DNA from: a virus
Strand: one strand, 5' to 3'
Virus record (IMG/VR): IMGVR_UViG_3300025128_000074
Location: 1-47,507 of that record
Length of the DNA: 47,507 nt
Shown: positions 24,520 to 32,222 of the stretch, in pieces
Position numbering within the stretch: the first letter of the stretch is position 1
Layout of the letters: each line of letters opens with the position of its first letter
The notes under the pieces: model-generated
Database searches by the model: none
The model's input: the letters and a program-made list of their open reading frames with translations, nothing else
What the model was told of the DNA's origin: nothing
Program-made: the position numbers and the translations under genes

Positions 24520-24602
24520 TGACCATTTTTTAACGTGTTTTTCTGCTGAAATAGTCAAAAAGGTTAATGAATTAGGTTTTTTGTTATGGTCGTGACCATT
24601 TT
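24516..24602. repeat. direct repeat GTCRTGACCATTTT, 73 bp apart
   Basis: GTCATGACCATTTT (24516-24529) and GTCGTGACCATTTT (24589-24602) match at 13 of 14 bases and lie seven helical turns apart. The second copy is inside a larger inverted repeat, ATGGTC-GT-GACCAT (24586-24599). The stretch between is AT-rich. This looks like a pair of operators that could loop, upstream of the HTH gene. Confidence 0.55.
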
Positions 24603-24605
24603 GTT

Positions 24606-24646
24606 GTGCAGTAGTGCAGTAGTGCAGAGGTGTAGTTGCAGGTGCA
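24606..24646. repeat. degenerate 8-bp tandem repeat GTGCAGTA
   Basis: GTGCA-type units begin at 24606, 24614, 24622 and 24630 (8-bp period; the fourth is GTGTA), with a further GTGCA at 24642. The array lies just downstream of the TerL stop on the minus strand. Short arrays beside terminase genes are sometimes packaging (pac/cos) sites, but nothing proves that here. Confidence 0.5.
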
Positions 24647-24657
24647 GCGTCTCGTAC

Positions 24658-26370
24658 TCATAAGTCAAAATCCGAATATCGGGCCGAGCGTCCGAACGAG
24701 CCGACCGGCGATGCACCCCCGGTGGCCTGCATCACCTGATCGTCCACATAGAGAATGCCGCGCTTAAACAGATACCGATCTGGATCGACCACATCCTTGA
24801 GCGCCCCGCGCAACCCGTCCAGCCCGGTATATTCCGAGTAGGCGTAGATGCTCTGCTTGCAATCGCTGGAGACAAAGAACCGTGGGCTGTTCATGGCGCT
24901 GACCGGCTGCGTGTCGTCGTAGTCGAACATATCGTTGATGACCGTGATCCCGTCCTCGATGTCGCCGCCCGGCCCGGCGTACCAGATGTAGGCAGGGCCA
25001 ACCACATTGCCCTCCATGTCGGTCTGCTCCTCCTCCATCATGGAGATGATGCTCTGGCCCTGCTTCACATTGGGAACTTCAGCGCCCCCGCCGCGCGGAT
25101 CGATCACGCGCTCAAAGATTTCCTCGTCGCCCTCCAGCTCGGCCAGCAGGCGCTTGTAGGAGAGGATTGACATCCCCAGCGGGGTCTGGGCTGGCCCCGG
25201 CTTGCCGTCCGGCTTGTCGCCCGGCAGCGCCCATTCGCCGTACTGGCTCTGATCCGGCCACTCACGGTAGAGCCAAACCCTGTCCTGATCGTCTATGATA
25301 TACCATTTGATGAACCAATTTTTTGTCCCGCCGGGGTCGCAGGCCACCCACCGTGTTCCCTTGGTCGGGATGTCCTTGGGATCGACCACATGAACCTTCT
25401 CGTTGAACTTGGGGAACGCCTTGCCCTCCAGCCGCTCGGCCCAGCCATAGGCGCGAATCTTGATTTCCTCCGACGATTTGCCCTCCAGCATCTTGACGAT
25501 GTTCCCGTAGCCGCCGAACGGGTTCCAGATGGAGTGAAAACAGATCACGCGCGCGTTGCTCTGCCGGGGCTGAAGGATGTACGGCATCTCGCCGGGCGGA
25601 CAGCCCGGCACATGAACCCGGTTCTGATCCAGTAGCGGGGCAGGGCGGGATTCCAGAACCTTGGCCCCGGCAATGTACTCCTTGACCGTCATGCTGTAGC
25701 CCTTGACCGGCGTGAAGGAGATGATGAGTTTGCCGGAGCGAGTGGCGATACGGAAGCGGAGCGTCTTGACCAGCTCGTAGCCGATCAGCTCGTCGGCCCA
25801 TATCAAGTCAAGCTCGCCCCCCTCAAACACGCCCTCCTGCATGGAGTAATTAAGGAAGCGGCAACGGGAGCCGTTGGGGAGAATGAAGACCTGATCGGCA
25901 AAACCGCCTTTGTCTGTCCAGCGAACATTGGTGGTTTGTCCCTGCTTTCCAATGTCGCGCCACTCGGTAGGGAGGTAGCGACGAACAACAGGTTGCTGCA
26001 TCTCGATGGAACTCGGCAATGTCGAGTGCAGACACCACACATTTCGGCGGTCTTCAGCGACCATAGTCTCCACGGCTGCCCGCGCCGCAAAATCGGTCTT
26101 GGAGGCTCGATTGCCTCCCAGAATCAAAATTTCATCACATTCCTCCAGCAAGCGGTAGGCGTCCTTCCACGGATCGAGCACAATCCCGCTTCGCAGAGGA
26201 TCGGTCTGCGCCTTGTGGATGATCTTCTCGCGGCGCTGAAGAACCTCCATCGCCACGGGCAACCCCTTGGATTGCGCGATAATGGCGATCTCCTCCGGCG
26301 TTATTTCAGGTATCGCCGGGAACGGAGTCTGCTTGAACCCCTTGAATTGTGGTTCTGGATTCGACTTCAA
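24658..26370 (-). CDS. terL: terminase large subunit
   Basis: A 570-residue protein: ATPase and nuclease that packages DNA into the procapsid through the portal. The Walker A-like motif is GGNRASKT (residues 85-92), an accepted variant of the terminase GGNRxGKT. Walker B is LIWADE (189-194) with catalytic Glu. The coupling motif is SFTP (about 218-221) and the RNase H-like nuclease begins at ACDPGG (343-348, Asp 345). The start is TTG at 26370 with AGGAA eight bases upstream; there is no upstream ATG, and the next Met is 40 residues in. It overlaps the end of the small subunit gene by 65 bases. The length fits families that pair with SU10-like capsids. Confidence 0.92.
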   Translation of the reverse strand: MKSNPEPQFKGFKQTPFPAIPEITPEEIAIIAQSKGLPVAMEVLQRREKIIHKAQTDPLRSGIVLDPWKDAYRLLEECDEILILGGNRASKTDFAARAAVETMVAEDRRNVWCLHSTLPSSIEMQQPVVRRYLPTEWRDIGKQGQTTNVRWTDKGGFADQVFILPNGSRCRFLNYSMQEGVFEGGELDLIWADELIGYELVKTLRFRIATRSGKLIISFTPVKGYSMTVKEYIAGAKVLESRPAPLLDQNRVHVPGCPPGEMPYILQPRQSNARVICFHSIWNPFGGYGNIVKMLEGKSSEEIKIRAYGWAERLEGKAFPKFNEKVHVVDPKDIPTKGTRWVACDPGGTKNWFIKWYIIDDQDRVWLYREWPDQSQYGEWALPGDKPDGKPGPAQTPLGMSILSYKRLLAELEGDEEIFERVIDPRGGGAEVPNVKQGQSIISMMEEEQTDMEGNVVGPAYIWYAGPGGDIEDGITVINDMFDYDDTQPVSAMNSPRFFVSSDCKQSIYAYSEYTGLDGLRGALKDVVDPDRYLFKRGILYVDDQVMQATGGASPVGSFGRSARYSDFDL

Positions 26371-26950
26371 TTGCTGTTTCCTTTTCCTTTAATAATTTTT
26401 TGCCCTCCTCGACCAGAGCCAGTACATCCTGCGCTAACTCCTTGCTGTTGTCCTTGTAGCTGTGTTCCACCCGGCTGGTTGCCTTGCCCAAGAGCACAAA
26501 GAGTTTATCTGCACTAATGCCCATGTTCATGTAGGCATCCTTCATGGTGGATGACCCAGACTCCAAATGCTCTTGAACCACCTCGGCTGAAAGCATGACA
26601 TTGTACTTCAAAGCTCCCGCCAAGCGGTTCTCAAAGGAGGCGATCCGGCCATCGTCCTCGGCGCGCTGAATCAAGGCTTGGATGGAGTTTCTGCTAATAT
26701 GGTAGACCTTTGCAATCGCACTAGCCGACCAGCCATCGACGATGTGCATCAGGATCGTTTCCACCAGCTCCTTGCGGCGCTCCAGTATCTTTCCGCTAAA
26801 CTTCCCCGGCTTGGACTCGTAGGCTTCTACCAGTTCTCGGGCAGAGGCAAACTCCTCGCCCGAAAACAGTTCACTCTGCACGGAGGAAGGCAGGAGAGGC
26901 GCGGTAGCTGGGTTATTCTGTTTTTTTAGGTTTTCCTGCTTTTGACCCAT
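26306..26950 (-). CDS. terS: terminase small subunit (probable)
   Basis: A 214-residue protein with a helix-turn-helix in the middle (residues about 62-95: ILMHIVDGWSASAIAKVYHISRNSIQALIQ) and a helical C-terminus. Terminase small subunits recognise the packaging site with an HTH and form a ring that feeds DNA to the large subunit. The gene directly precedes and overlaps terL. The HTH is more central than in many small subunits because of a 55-residue polar N-terminal extension. A transcription regulator is the other option, but position favours TerS. Confidence 0.75.
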   Translation of the reverse strand: MGQKQENLKKQNNPATAPLLPSSVQSELFSGEEFASARELVEAYESKPGKFSGKILERRKELVETILMHIVDGWSASAIAKVYHISRNSIQALIQRAEDDGRIASFENRLAGALKYNVMLSAEVVQEHLESGSSTMKDAYMNMGISADKLFVLLGKATSRVEHSYKDNSKELAQDVLALVEEGKKLLKEKETAIEVESRTTIQGVQADSVPGDT

Positions 26951-27119
26951 AATTGTAACCGCTATTAAGGCCGGGATCAGTCATCCCCTGTCTCGCCCAA
27001 AAGCGTGCCGCGCCCCTGTCTACAGCCTCCTTCAACCCCGAAACATCATCTAACGACAACCCGGCCTCCTCCACCATTTCGGGATTTAGAGGATTTTTCC
27101 CGTCCATTGATTTGCTCAA
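26913..27119 (-). CDS. hypothetical small protein, TTG start
   Basis: A 68-residue polar protein. The start is probably TTG at 27119, which overlaps the SSB stop (TTGA) and has GAGGAG nine bases upstream. An ATG at 27107 has no ribosome site. It contains a short helix (about residues 22-42) and a basic tail (KAGKPKKTE), and overlaps the start of terS by 38 bases. The family is unknown. Confidence 0.55.
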   Translation of the reverse strand: MSKSMDGKNPLNPEMVEEAGLSLDDVSGLKEAVDRGAARFWARQGMTDPGLNSGYNYGSKAGKPKKTE

Positions 27120-27469
27120 TACGGTGTCTCCTCGGTGGTGGGTGAGGGAGTCTCAAGGCTTTCGTTCTTGGGCGCGCCGAAGTTTACAAAGCCCCAGCCA
27201 GCCACGTTGAGCTGGAACTCCTTGACTGTGCCGCCGGAACTATCGTACTCGTTCGGCTCCAGCCTGCCCCAAACAGAGATCGGTTTTCCCTGCTTGAAGT
27301 ACCCGTGAATGCGCTCGCCCAGCGTTCCCCAGGCATTGCACTTCATCCAGAGCGGCTCACGATCCTTGCCTCTGTCCACCGCTATGGAAAACCCGCAAAC
27401 CTGTGAGCTTCCAGCCTGCCGCATTTCGGGATCGCGCGACAATCTTCCCTGTCCTATCCAATGGTTCAT
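27116..27469 (-). CDS. ssb: single-stranded DNA-binding protein
   Basis: A 117-residue protein with an OB-fold pattern of SSB type: NHWIGQGRLSRDPEMR at the start, FSIAVDRG (about 27-34), WMKCNAWGTLGERIHGYFKQGKPISVWGRLE (about 41-71) and a strand with VKEFQLNVAGWGFV. The C-terminus is acidic and ends ETPY rather than the bacterial DDIPF tip. It protects single-stranded DNA during replication. It lies between a nucleotide-metabolism-like gene and the packaging genes. Confidence 0.88.
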   Translation of the reverse strand: MNHWIGQGRLSRDPEMRQAGSSQVCGFSIAVDRGKDREPLWMKCNAWGTLGERIHGYFKQGKPISVWGRLEPNEYDSSGGTVKEFQLNVAGWGFVNFGAPKNESLETPSPTTEETPY

Positions 27470-27473
27470 AATC

Positions 27474-28517
27474 TTATTTCCAGTAGCCCCTTGTTACCAA
27501 AATCCCAATCATGCCCAGATTGGCGCTATCCAAGAAGGAATCCTCGATCGACTCGTTTTCGGGCGGCAGATCATCCTTCTCCCGCTTCTGGATCAGGTTC
27601 TGCAAGCGGCAGGCTTTATCAATGAGACGGCAAGCCAACCCCGCGTTCCCGACCATGCTGATGTTGGCGCTGCCGTAGTCCCGCTGCTTTCTGTCGAACA
27701 ACTCGATGCACTCCAAAGCAACCATGATAAACTCCTTGCCCATTTCAGTCTGGACGTCCAGATGAGCAACTATCGCATCCAGCAGATCGAAGCCGACCGT
27801 GAGGTCGGATTTTACGCCATTTTGCTCCTCGGCGGGGAAGGGAGCAGCGCCGTTTTCCTCCGATTGATACGGGAGAGTGACATCCCTGTCGGAATACCCG
27901 GCAAACTCCTCCAGCTCGGCCAGCAGGGCCGGATTGTTGACGACATCCAAGATGGCCTGCGCCTTGCGCTTACCAAACGTAATAATCATCCCATCGTCGT
28001 TGTACAGCACAACCGTTGGGTGGTTCTTGCCATTGCGAGAGTTGAAGCTGGTATGCTTCATCCTAGTGCCTCCAGCAGCCCCAAAGCGGTTCTCCTGCTC
28101 TTGTGTGAGTTTAATTGTTTGGCCGTAATTGAGGTTTTTATCGCTGGTCTTCTCTTTAAGCGGTTCGCTTTTCGTTCCATTAACCCCGACGTTAGATTCT
28201 GCGGCTTCGTGAAGCCATTTCAACTTGGCTGGCCCCATGTTTGGCATCCCAAGCACACCCCCCAATCGGTGTACGCCCAGCCACTCTCTTAATTGTTTTT
28301 TGTTTTTAACCGGGATTTTGGTGAGAAAAGAGGTCAGCGACCCGGCCAACTGGGCAGGGACTTCCAACTCCTCCCGAAAAACCTTCTTCCAGTATTTTCC
28401 AACTTGGGTGTTGTTCCGTTTAGTGGACGATTTTTTATTCTCCGCATAGGCCGCGCTGCGGGGAGACGTCTTCACTTTTTTACCTGTTAGAATATCAACG
28501 TGTGTATTATCTGCCAT
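27474..28517 (-). CDS. multidomain protein with HhH-like, GKRKAQAI and MazG/DUF1599-like domains
   Basis: A 347-residue protein of three recognisable parts. Residues about 73-105 look like a helix-hairpin-helix (LGVHRLGGVLGMPNMGPAKL). Residues 166-208 form a small domain with FGKRKAQAILDVV and LEEFAGY that recurs as a free protein at 34111-34386. Residues about 268-347 match the MazG-like DUF1599/nucleotide-modification-associated pattern (KQRDYGSANISMVG, LIDKACRLQNLI, then SIEDSFLDSANLGMIG). The last domain suggests nucleotide hydrolysis or binding, often linked to modified or protected DNA. The domain fusion is unusual. The linkers are polar and low in complexity. The middle domain is unknown. 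Confidence 0.7.
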   Translation of the reverse strand: MADNTHVDILTGKKVKTSPRSAAYAENKKSSTKRNNTQVGKYWKKVFREELEVPAQLAGSLTSFLTKIPVKNKKQLREWLGVHRLGGVLGMPNMGPAKLKWLHEAAESNVGVNGTKSEPLKEKTSDKNLNYGQTIKLTQEQENRFGAAGGTRMKHTSFNSRNGKNHPTVVLYNDDGMIITFGKRKAQAILDVVNNPALLAELEEFAGYSDRDVTLPYQSEENGAAPFPAEEQNGVKSDLTVGFDLLDAIVAHLDVQTEMGKEFIMVALECIELFDRKQRDYGSANISMVGNAGLACRLIDKACRLQNLIQKREKDDLPPENESIEDSFLDSANLGMIGILVTRGYWK

Positions 28518-28533
28518 TTTATCTTCCTTTCAC

Positions 28534-28755
28534 TTAATCCAACATATTTGCCCACGCGCTTTTCTTCATTATGTCCTCGGTATTTTTCTCCGCCCGTGAT
28601 CGCGCCCTTTTTATCTGCGAATCCGTAAACATATACGGCGTTTCGTTATCCCCATTACTGTCCTCCAGAAACACGAAGTTGTAATGAGAGTTTGCTCCAA
28701 ATTTCCGGCTTTTATTTTCAACCCGGAAAACCCTGCCATTTGTTACTTTAGCCAT
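28534..28755 (-). CDS. hypothetical small basic protein
   Basis: A 73-residue protein from ATG at 28753-28755, five bases after the stop of the preceding gene (the longer frame to 28899 overlaps that gene). It begins MAKVTNGRVFRVENKSRK and has a beta-rich N-terminal half, then a charged helix (about residues 45-70). It may be a nucleic-acid-binding protein by its charge, but no motif is seen. Confidence 0.6.
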   Translation of the reverse strand: MAKVTNGRVFRVENKSRKFGANSHYNFVFLEDSNGDNETPYMFTDSQIKRARSRAEKNTEDIMKKSAWANMLD

Positions 28756-28759
28756 TGTT

Positions 28760-28963
28760 TTATTTCTCCTTTGGAAGCGGCGGGATTTCCATCCAGTAGG
28801 AAACATCCTCGCTTTCCAAAAATCCACCGCCGACAATGTGGAACCCACCCAGATCACTGCTGAACTCCCCGATCCAATGCAAAGAGGGCGGCAACCCACC
28901 GGCCTCCCTCACCAGCACCTCCGAGCCATTGGAAGGCTCTTGATCCTTTATTTTAACCCACAT
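28760..28963 (-). CDS. DUF551-like small protein
   Basis: A 67-residue protein from ATG at 28961-28963. It begins MWVKIKDQEPSNGSEVLV and ends YWMEIPPLPKEK, the outline of DUF551-type phage proteins (W-x-K/S-x-x-D-x-x-P-x-x-G-x-x-VLV near the start and W-x-x-xPxLP at the end). The role of this family is not known. A longer frame to 29002 would be read through the operator repeats, so the internal ATG is preferred. It is the first gene behind the inverted repeats at 28973-29034. Confidence 0.65.
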   Translation of the reverse strand: MWVKIKDQEPSNGSEVLVREAGGLPPSLHWIGEFSSDLGGFHIVGGGFLESEDVSYWMEIPPLPKEK

Positions 28964-28972
28964 TTCGCATTC

Positions 28973-29034
28973 TGTGACGTTGTGACGTTTTGGAAACGTC
29001 ACAAACGGGATTGTGACGTTTTGAAACGTTACAA
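28973..29034. promoter_or_regulatory. operator region: two long inverted repeats with core TGTGACGTTT
   Basis: Two inverted repeats stand 31 bp (three helical turns) apart: TTGTGACGTTT-3-AAACGTCACAA at 28980-29004 (perfect 11-base arms) and TTGTGACGTTT-2-AAACGTTACAA at 29011-29034 (10 of 11). A half site TGTGACGTT at 28973 joins the first. They lie 10-71 bases before the start of the DUF551-like gene and form a classic dimer-operator layout. The cognate repressor is not known; small HTH or RHH proteins of this phage are candidates. Confidence 0.7.
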
Positions 29035-29044
29035 AAGTTCCAGC

Positions 29045-29074
29045 CCCGGCGGGACATGATTAAAACCCGCCGGG
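29045..29074. terminator. GC hairpin between two transcription units
   Basis: CCCGGCGGG and CCCGCCGGG form a perfect nine-pair stem around a 12-base AT-rich loop. No T run follows closely in either direction, so it may be a weak or factor-dependent terminator. It lies between the end of the replication genes and the operator at 28973-29034. Confidence 0.45.
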
Positions 29075-29167
29075 ACTGCGGCCACCCCATGACAACACGG
29101 GGAACACGAATGAGAGCTGCCCAGCCCCCTTGCACATCAGCGGCAAGGTTATTCATGTTGCCTAAAT

Positions 29168-29395
29168 TCACACTTCCTCCCATCCGTAGCCGTTCCACTT
29201 TTTCTCCCCTTGACCACACCAGTTACGGTGTACCGGCTTCGGGTGAACCTTATATCTGATTATATACTTCAAAGGGTGTGGCCTTGGGTTTAGCCGTTCC
29301 CACTTCTCGGTTTCGCTGATAGCGAGAGATGTCCAGCACTCTTGCATTTCAACGGAAACGCTAAATAAGGCTCGCATACCCCAATCGACATTCAT
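29168..29395 (-). CDS. hypothetical small protein coupled to DnaB
   Basis: A 75-residue, Trp-rich protein (Trp at 5, 21, 32, 58, 66 and 71). Its ATG overlaps the TGA of the helicase gene (ATGA), which supports translation. The C-terminal half is basic with a WCGQGEKKWNGYGWEE end. It has the look of small Trp/Gly-rich phage accessory proteins, but no family is recognised. It may be a helicase partner by position only. Confidence 0.55.
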   Translation of the reverse strand: MNVDWGMRALFSVSVEMQECWTSLAISETEKWERLNPRPHPLKYIIRYKVHPKPVHRNWCGQGEKKWNGYGWEEV

Positions 29396-30831
29396 GTTGC
29401 CAAATCCTTCTCCTTCAGTTTCCCCTTCTCTATAAGCATCATCTCCAGTACGTCAGGGGTGAAATCCGAAAATGTCATGGACGATGTGTGGAACAGGAGG
29501 TGGCAATCACCGACCGGGCCGTTTCGCTGCTTGGTGATGTACAGATCACGCCTTAAAACCGCCTTGTCCCAACCATCCTTCGCATTGGCTCCGATCCCTG
29601 CTGCTTCCCATTCTTCTGCCACCTTGTCATTTTTTGGCCTAGCATCGTGGAGCATCATAATTGCGTCGGCATCCTGCTCCAGTTGGCCCGTTTCCCTTAA
29701 ATCCGTCATCTTGGGAGCAGAGCGAGAATCCCGCTCCGACTCCCTGTTCATCTGGGCCAGCGCCAGCACCGGCACATTCAGCTCCTTGGCCAGTTGCTTG
29801 ATCCCCATTGAAACCTTGGCCACCTCGTTCTCTCTGGAGGCATACTTGCCCTCCCCGGCAACCAGTTGAACATAATCGATCACAACCAGATCGATGTCGT
29901 GCATGGACTTCATCCTTCTGGCCTTGGCACGGATGTCGGTGATCGTCCCGTTGCCGTCATCGATGTGGATTCCTTTGCCCGATAACTCCGCTACAGCTTG
30001 AGATATGGGAGGCAGATTCTTTTTCTCCAGAAAGCCGGTGCGGTATTTTTGGTAGTCACCCCTGCACCGGGAGAAGATCAGGCGCTTGACCAGCTCCAGA
30101 GAACTCATCTCAAGTGAAAATACGCCTACGGAACCGCCATTCATGGCTACATTCTCGACGATGTTCATCCCGATCGAGGTCTTGCCCATGCCGGGACGAC
30201 CAGCCAGCACGATCATCTCCGTCGGATGCAATCCGCCGGTCATTTTGTCTATATATTTGAACCCGGTTGAAATTCCCGTGATCCGTCCTTCGCCGTACTT
30301 GTAGTTGTCCATCTCAACGGCAAACTTGTGCAATTGCTCGTCCAGAGACGGGTTTTCGCCGCCACGGTTTTTCAGGTTTGCATCCAGCAGCGCCACCTCG
30401 GCCCGATCCACAATCTGCGATATTCCGCCGTGATCCGTCGGCGTCTTCAGCTCGGCAATAATTCCGTTGCAGACTCGGATCGTCTGGCGGCGCTGCATCT
30501 GTTCCCAGACTTCACGAAGATAATACTCCGCCAATCCCGCCGTCACCGCAGCGTCTTCCAGTTCTATCAGGTACTCTATAAAATCGGTATTTGGCTCGGC
30601 CTTTTTTAGCTCAATATTGAGAGTCCTAACATCGATGGCATCCCCATCCGTGTACATTTTGCACAAGGAATTGAAAATCAGCTTGTGTCGGTAGTCGTAA
30701 AACGATTTTTCGGGCGTATCCGTTCCCAAGCGGTCAATGACCATGCTCATCGCAGCGGCTGGATCGGCTATGCAGCAGCCCAGTAGCCCTTTTTCCGCTT
30801 CAAGTGAGTGTAAAGTCTCTAGTTCCTTCAT
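29392..30831 (-). CDS. dnaB: replicative DNA helicase, DnaB type
   Basis: A 479-residue hexameric helicase that unwinds DNA at the replication fork. The N-terminal domain (about residues 1-150) has the DnaB helical fold pattern (LHSLEAEKGLLGCCIADP near the start). The RecA-like ATPase follows, with Walker A GRPGMGKT (211-218), Walker B VVIDYVQL (316-323), and the later motif LAQMNRESE (about 357-365). Its ATG overlaps the stop of the initiator gene (ATGA), so the two are coupled. A 12-15 residue loop after the Walker B region and an acidic C-terminus are typical. It presumably is loaded by the upstream initiator protein. Confidence 0.93.
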   Translation of the reverse strand: MKELETLHSLEAEKGLLGCCIADPAAAMSMVIDRLGTDTPEKSFYDYRHKLIFNSLCKMYTDGDAIDVRTLNIELKKAEPNTDFIEYLIELEDAAVTAGLAEYYLREVWEQMQRRQTIRVCNGIIAELKTPTDHGGISQIVDRAEVALLDANLKNRGGENPSLDEQLHKFAVEMDNYKYGEGRITGISTGFKYIDKMTGGLHPTEMIVLAGRPGMGKTSIGMNIVENVAMNGGSVGVFSLEMSSLELVKRLIFSRCRGDYQKYRTGFLEKKNLPPISQAVAELSGKGIHIDDGNGTITDIRAKARRMKSMHDIDLVVIDYVQLVAGEGKYASRENEVAKVSMGIKQLAKELNVPVLALAQMNRESERDSRSAPKMTDLRETGQLEQDADAIMMLHDARPKNDKVAEEWEAAGIGANAKDGWDKAVLRRDLYITKQRNGPVGDCHLLFHTSSMTFSDFTPDVLEMMLIEKGKLKEKDLAT

Positions 30832-31598
30832 TTTTTTCTCCCAATTTCATTCAATACTTGATTTCTCTCCTTCAACAGCTCCTTGTAATCCTTAATCTCA
30901 TCTGGGGTTCCCTTCACATCCGTCTTGGGGTTTCCGTCGTGTTCCTTGAGCAAAAGCACCAAGGCGTCGTAGCGCTGCCTTTTTTCGTAGGTGGATTCCG
31001 GCTTGGATAAATCCGGCGCGGTTTTTCGCTGCGTTTTGTTAAACCAAGACTGGCATTCAGAAATCATGTGTTTGAGTTGGCTCCCAAATGGCCTGATCTT
31101 GCCGTTGGGGTAAAGGAAGTGGCCTTTGCGGATACACTCCTCATACCACTCACCAGCCCAGACGGGCGGGATCGCTGCTCCCATATTCACCCTTTCAAGG
31201 AATAATTCTTTCTCTATGATAAGAGTATTAGGATTAGTATTAGGATTACTATATAGGGGATTCTCTATTTGAGAATCATCTTTCTCTATTTGAGAATCAT
31301 CTTTCTCTATTTGAGAATGATTCCCTATTTGAGAATCTAAATTAAGTATGTAGGATATTTGACCGTAATCGCTGGTACAGGGGGATATTAACTTTTTACC
31401 TTTTAACGATGTTAGAGCTTTGTAGAAGCAGGATTGGCTCAAGCTGGAGAACTTCATCAGGGTTTCTTTTTTTGCATATACCATGTTGGGTTTGCCTTTC
31501 TCCTCTTTAACCAGCGCTGCCATTGCCACCAGCAACAGCTTTGTTCTTGGGTTGTCGATCTGCTCGTTGAGTGCCAGCCATGTCAGAGGTTTCCCCAT
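30828..31598 (-). CDS. replication initiator-like protein with iteron-bearing linker
   Basis: A 256-residue protein. Residues 1-85 form a winged-helix pattern typical of phage replication proteins (PRTKLLLVAMAALV, then LMKFSSLSQSCFYKALTSLKGKKLI). A hydrophilic linker (residues about 90-125) carries the repeated unit DSQIEKD and an NPNTNPNT stretch. The C-terminal domain is helical with WFNKT and a charged tail and may contact the helicase. It precedes dnaB and overlaps it by 4 bases. The linker DNA contains 21-bp iterons (31265-31336), as in lambda where the origin lies within the O gene. Role as an origin-binding initiator or helicase loader is inferred from fold pattern, position and iterons. 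Confidence 0.7.
   Translation of the reverse strand: MGKPLTWLALNEQIDNPRTKLLLVAMAALVKEEKGKPNMVYAKKETLMKFSSLSQSCFYKALTSLKGKKLISPCTSDYGQISYILNLDSQIGNHSQIEKDDSQIEKDDSQIENPLYSNPNTNPNTLIIEKELFLERVNMGAAIPPVWAGEWYEECIRKGHFLYPNGKIRPFGSQLKHMISECQSWFNKTQRKTAPDLSKPESTYEKRQRYDALVLLLKEHDGNPKTDVKGTPDEIKDYKELLKERNQVLNEIGRKK
31225..31336. other. candidate replication origin: iterons plus AT-rich repeats inside the initiator gene
   Basis: CTATTTGAGAAT occurs at 31265, 31286, 31307 and 31325 (spacings 21, 21 and 18 bp). Each of the first three copies contains the inverted repeat TTCTC-5-GAGAA. Beside them lie two copies of GTATTAGGATTA (31225-31248) and the AT-rich ACTATATA, a likely unwinding region. The amino-acid repeat it encodes is hydrophilic and probably serves as a linker, so the DNA repeat could be the selected feature. 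The position within a winged-helix initiator gene mirrors lambda ori in gene O. Confidence 0.65.
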
Positions 31599-31782
31599 AC
31601 GGTTTAATCCATGTACCCTTGTTCATCTTTAAGAGCCACAACTGGCCCTGTGGATCGACCAAGGCCACTCTGGCTGGTTGGCCAGCTCGCTCGATCTTGA
31701 CCCAATCCCAGCGAAACTTTTTCCGCTTGTGGTTGACCCTTTCCACAATCTTCTGAAACTCGATTTTGATCCATTCGTTCAC
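31507..31782 (-). CDS. hypothetical basic protein, GTG start
   Basis: A 91-residue protein. I place the start at the GTG (31780-31782) that overlaps the TGA of the preceding gene (GTGA). It has a basic helix (KIVERVNHKRKKFRW, about residues 10-24), then a small beta-rich part (RVALVDPQGQLWLLKMNKG). The last 30 residues overlap the initiator gene in another frame and are polar. No family is recognised. Location between HTH regulator and initiator suggests a replication accessory role. Confidence 0.55.
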   Translation of the reverse strand: MNEWIKIEFQKIVERVNHKRKKFRWDWVKIERAGQPARVALVDPQGQLWLLKMNKGTWIKPYGETSDMAGTQRADRQPKNKAVAGGNGSAG

Positions 31783-32222
31783 CACTTGCCGGGCCACCGT
31801 GGGCAGCGCCGATTGAGCGCCCACCCAGCTCCATCCTTCACCACGGAAAGCTCCATGCGCTCTCCCCGATAATCGATGACCCTGAAATTCTTATTGTCCT
31901 TAACCCTCACCCAAACCTCCTCACCGCTTTTTTTTTCAGCCAACACAATTTTTGAGTTTGGGAAATTGTGCCTTTTGACCCACACGGTGATCTCGTCGGC
32001 CTCTGACGGCTCGCTCACGGCGTTTTTTTCTTTTTTTGGTATATCCACCCCAATCAACTTTGTAAGGCGATCCACGCCAGCGGTGGTGAACACAATCGAG
32101 CGGCCATTTTTTTTCCAATCCTCGTTTTTTACTAAATCGATTTCACGATGAGAACGGAGTACATCTCGGCTGACACCCAATCGATGAGCCAACTCCTCCT
32201 CTGAAATCAGTTCATCGCTCAT
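31779..32222 (-). CDS. HTH DNA-binding protein
   Basis: A 147-residue protein. The first 55 residues contain a helix-turn-helix (SEEELAHRLGVSRDVLRSHR), then a lysine-rich wing, as in MerR-like or phage regulatory proteins that use plain DNA recognition without ligand domains. The rest is basic with beta strands (VWVRVKDNKNFRVIDYRGERMEL). It may be a transcription regulator or a replication factor. It follows another small frame through ATGA and overlaps the next gene, so it belongs to the same early message as the initiator and helicase. Confidence 0.6.
   Translation of the reverse strand: MSDELISEEELAHRLGVSRDVLRSHREIDLVKNEDWKKNGRSIVFTTAGVDRLTKLIGVDIPKKEKNAVSEPSEADEITVWVKRHNFPNSKIVLAEKKSGEEVWVRVKDNKNFRVIDYRGERMELSVVKDGAGWALNRRCPRWPGKW

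Noticed and set aside
28534-28899. Longer N-terminus for the 73-residue protein
   Set aside because: The extension overlaps the DUF551-like gene throughout and has an unlikely composition; the ATG at 28755 follows that gene by five bases.
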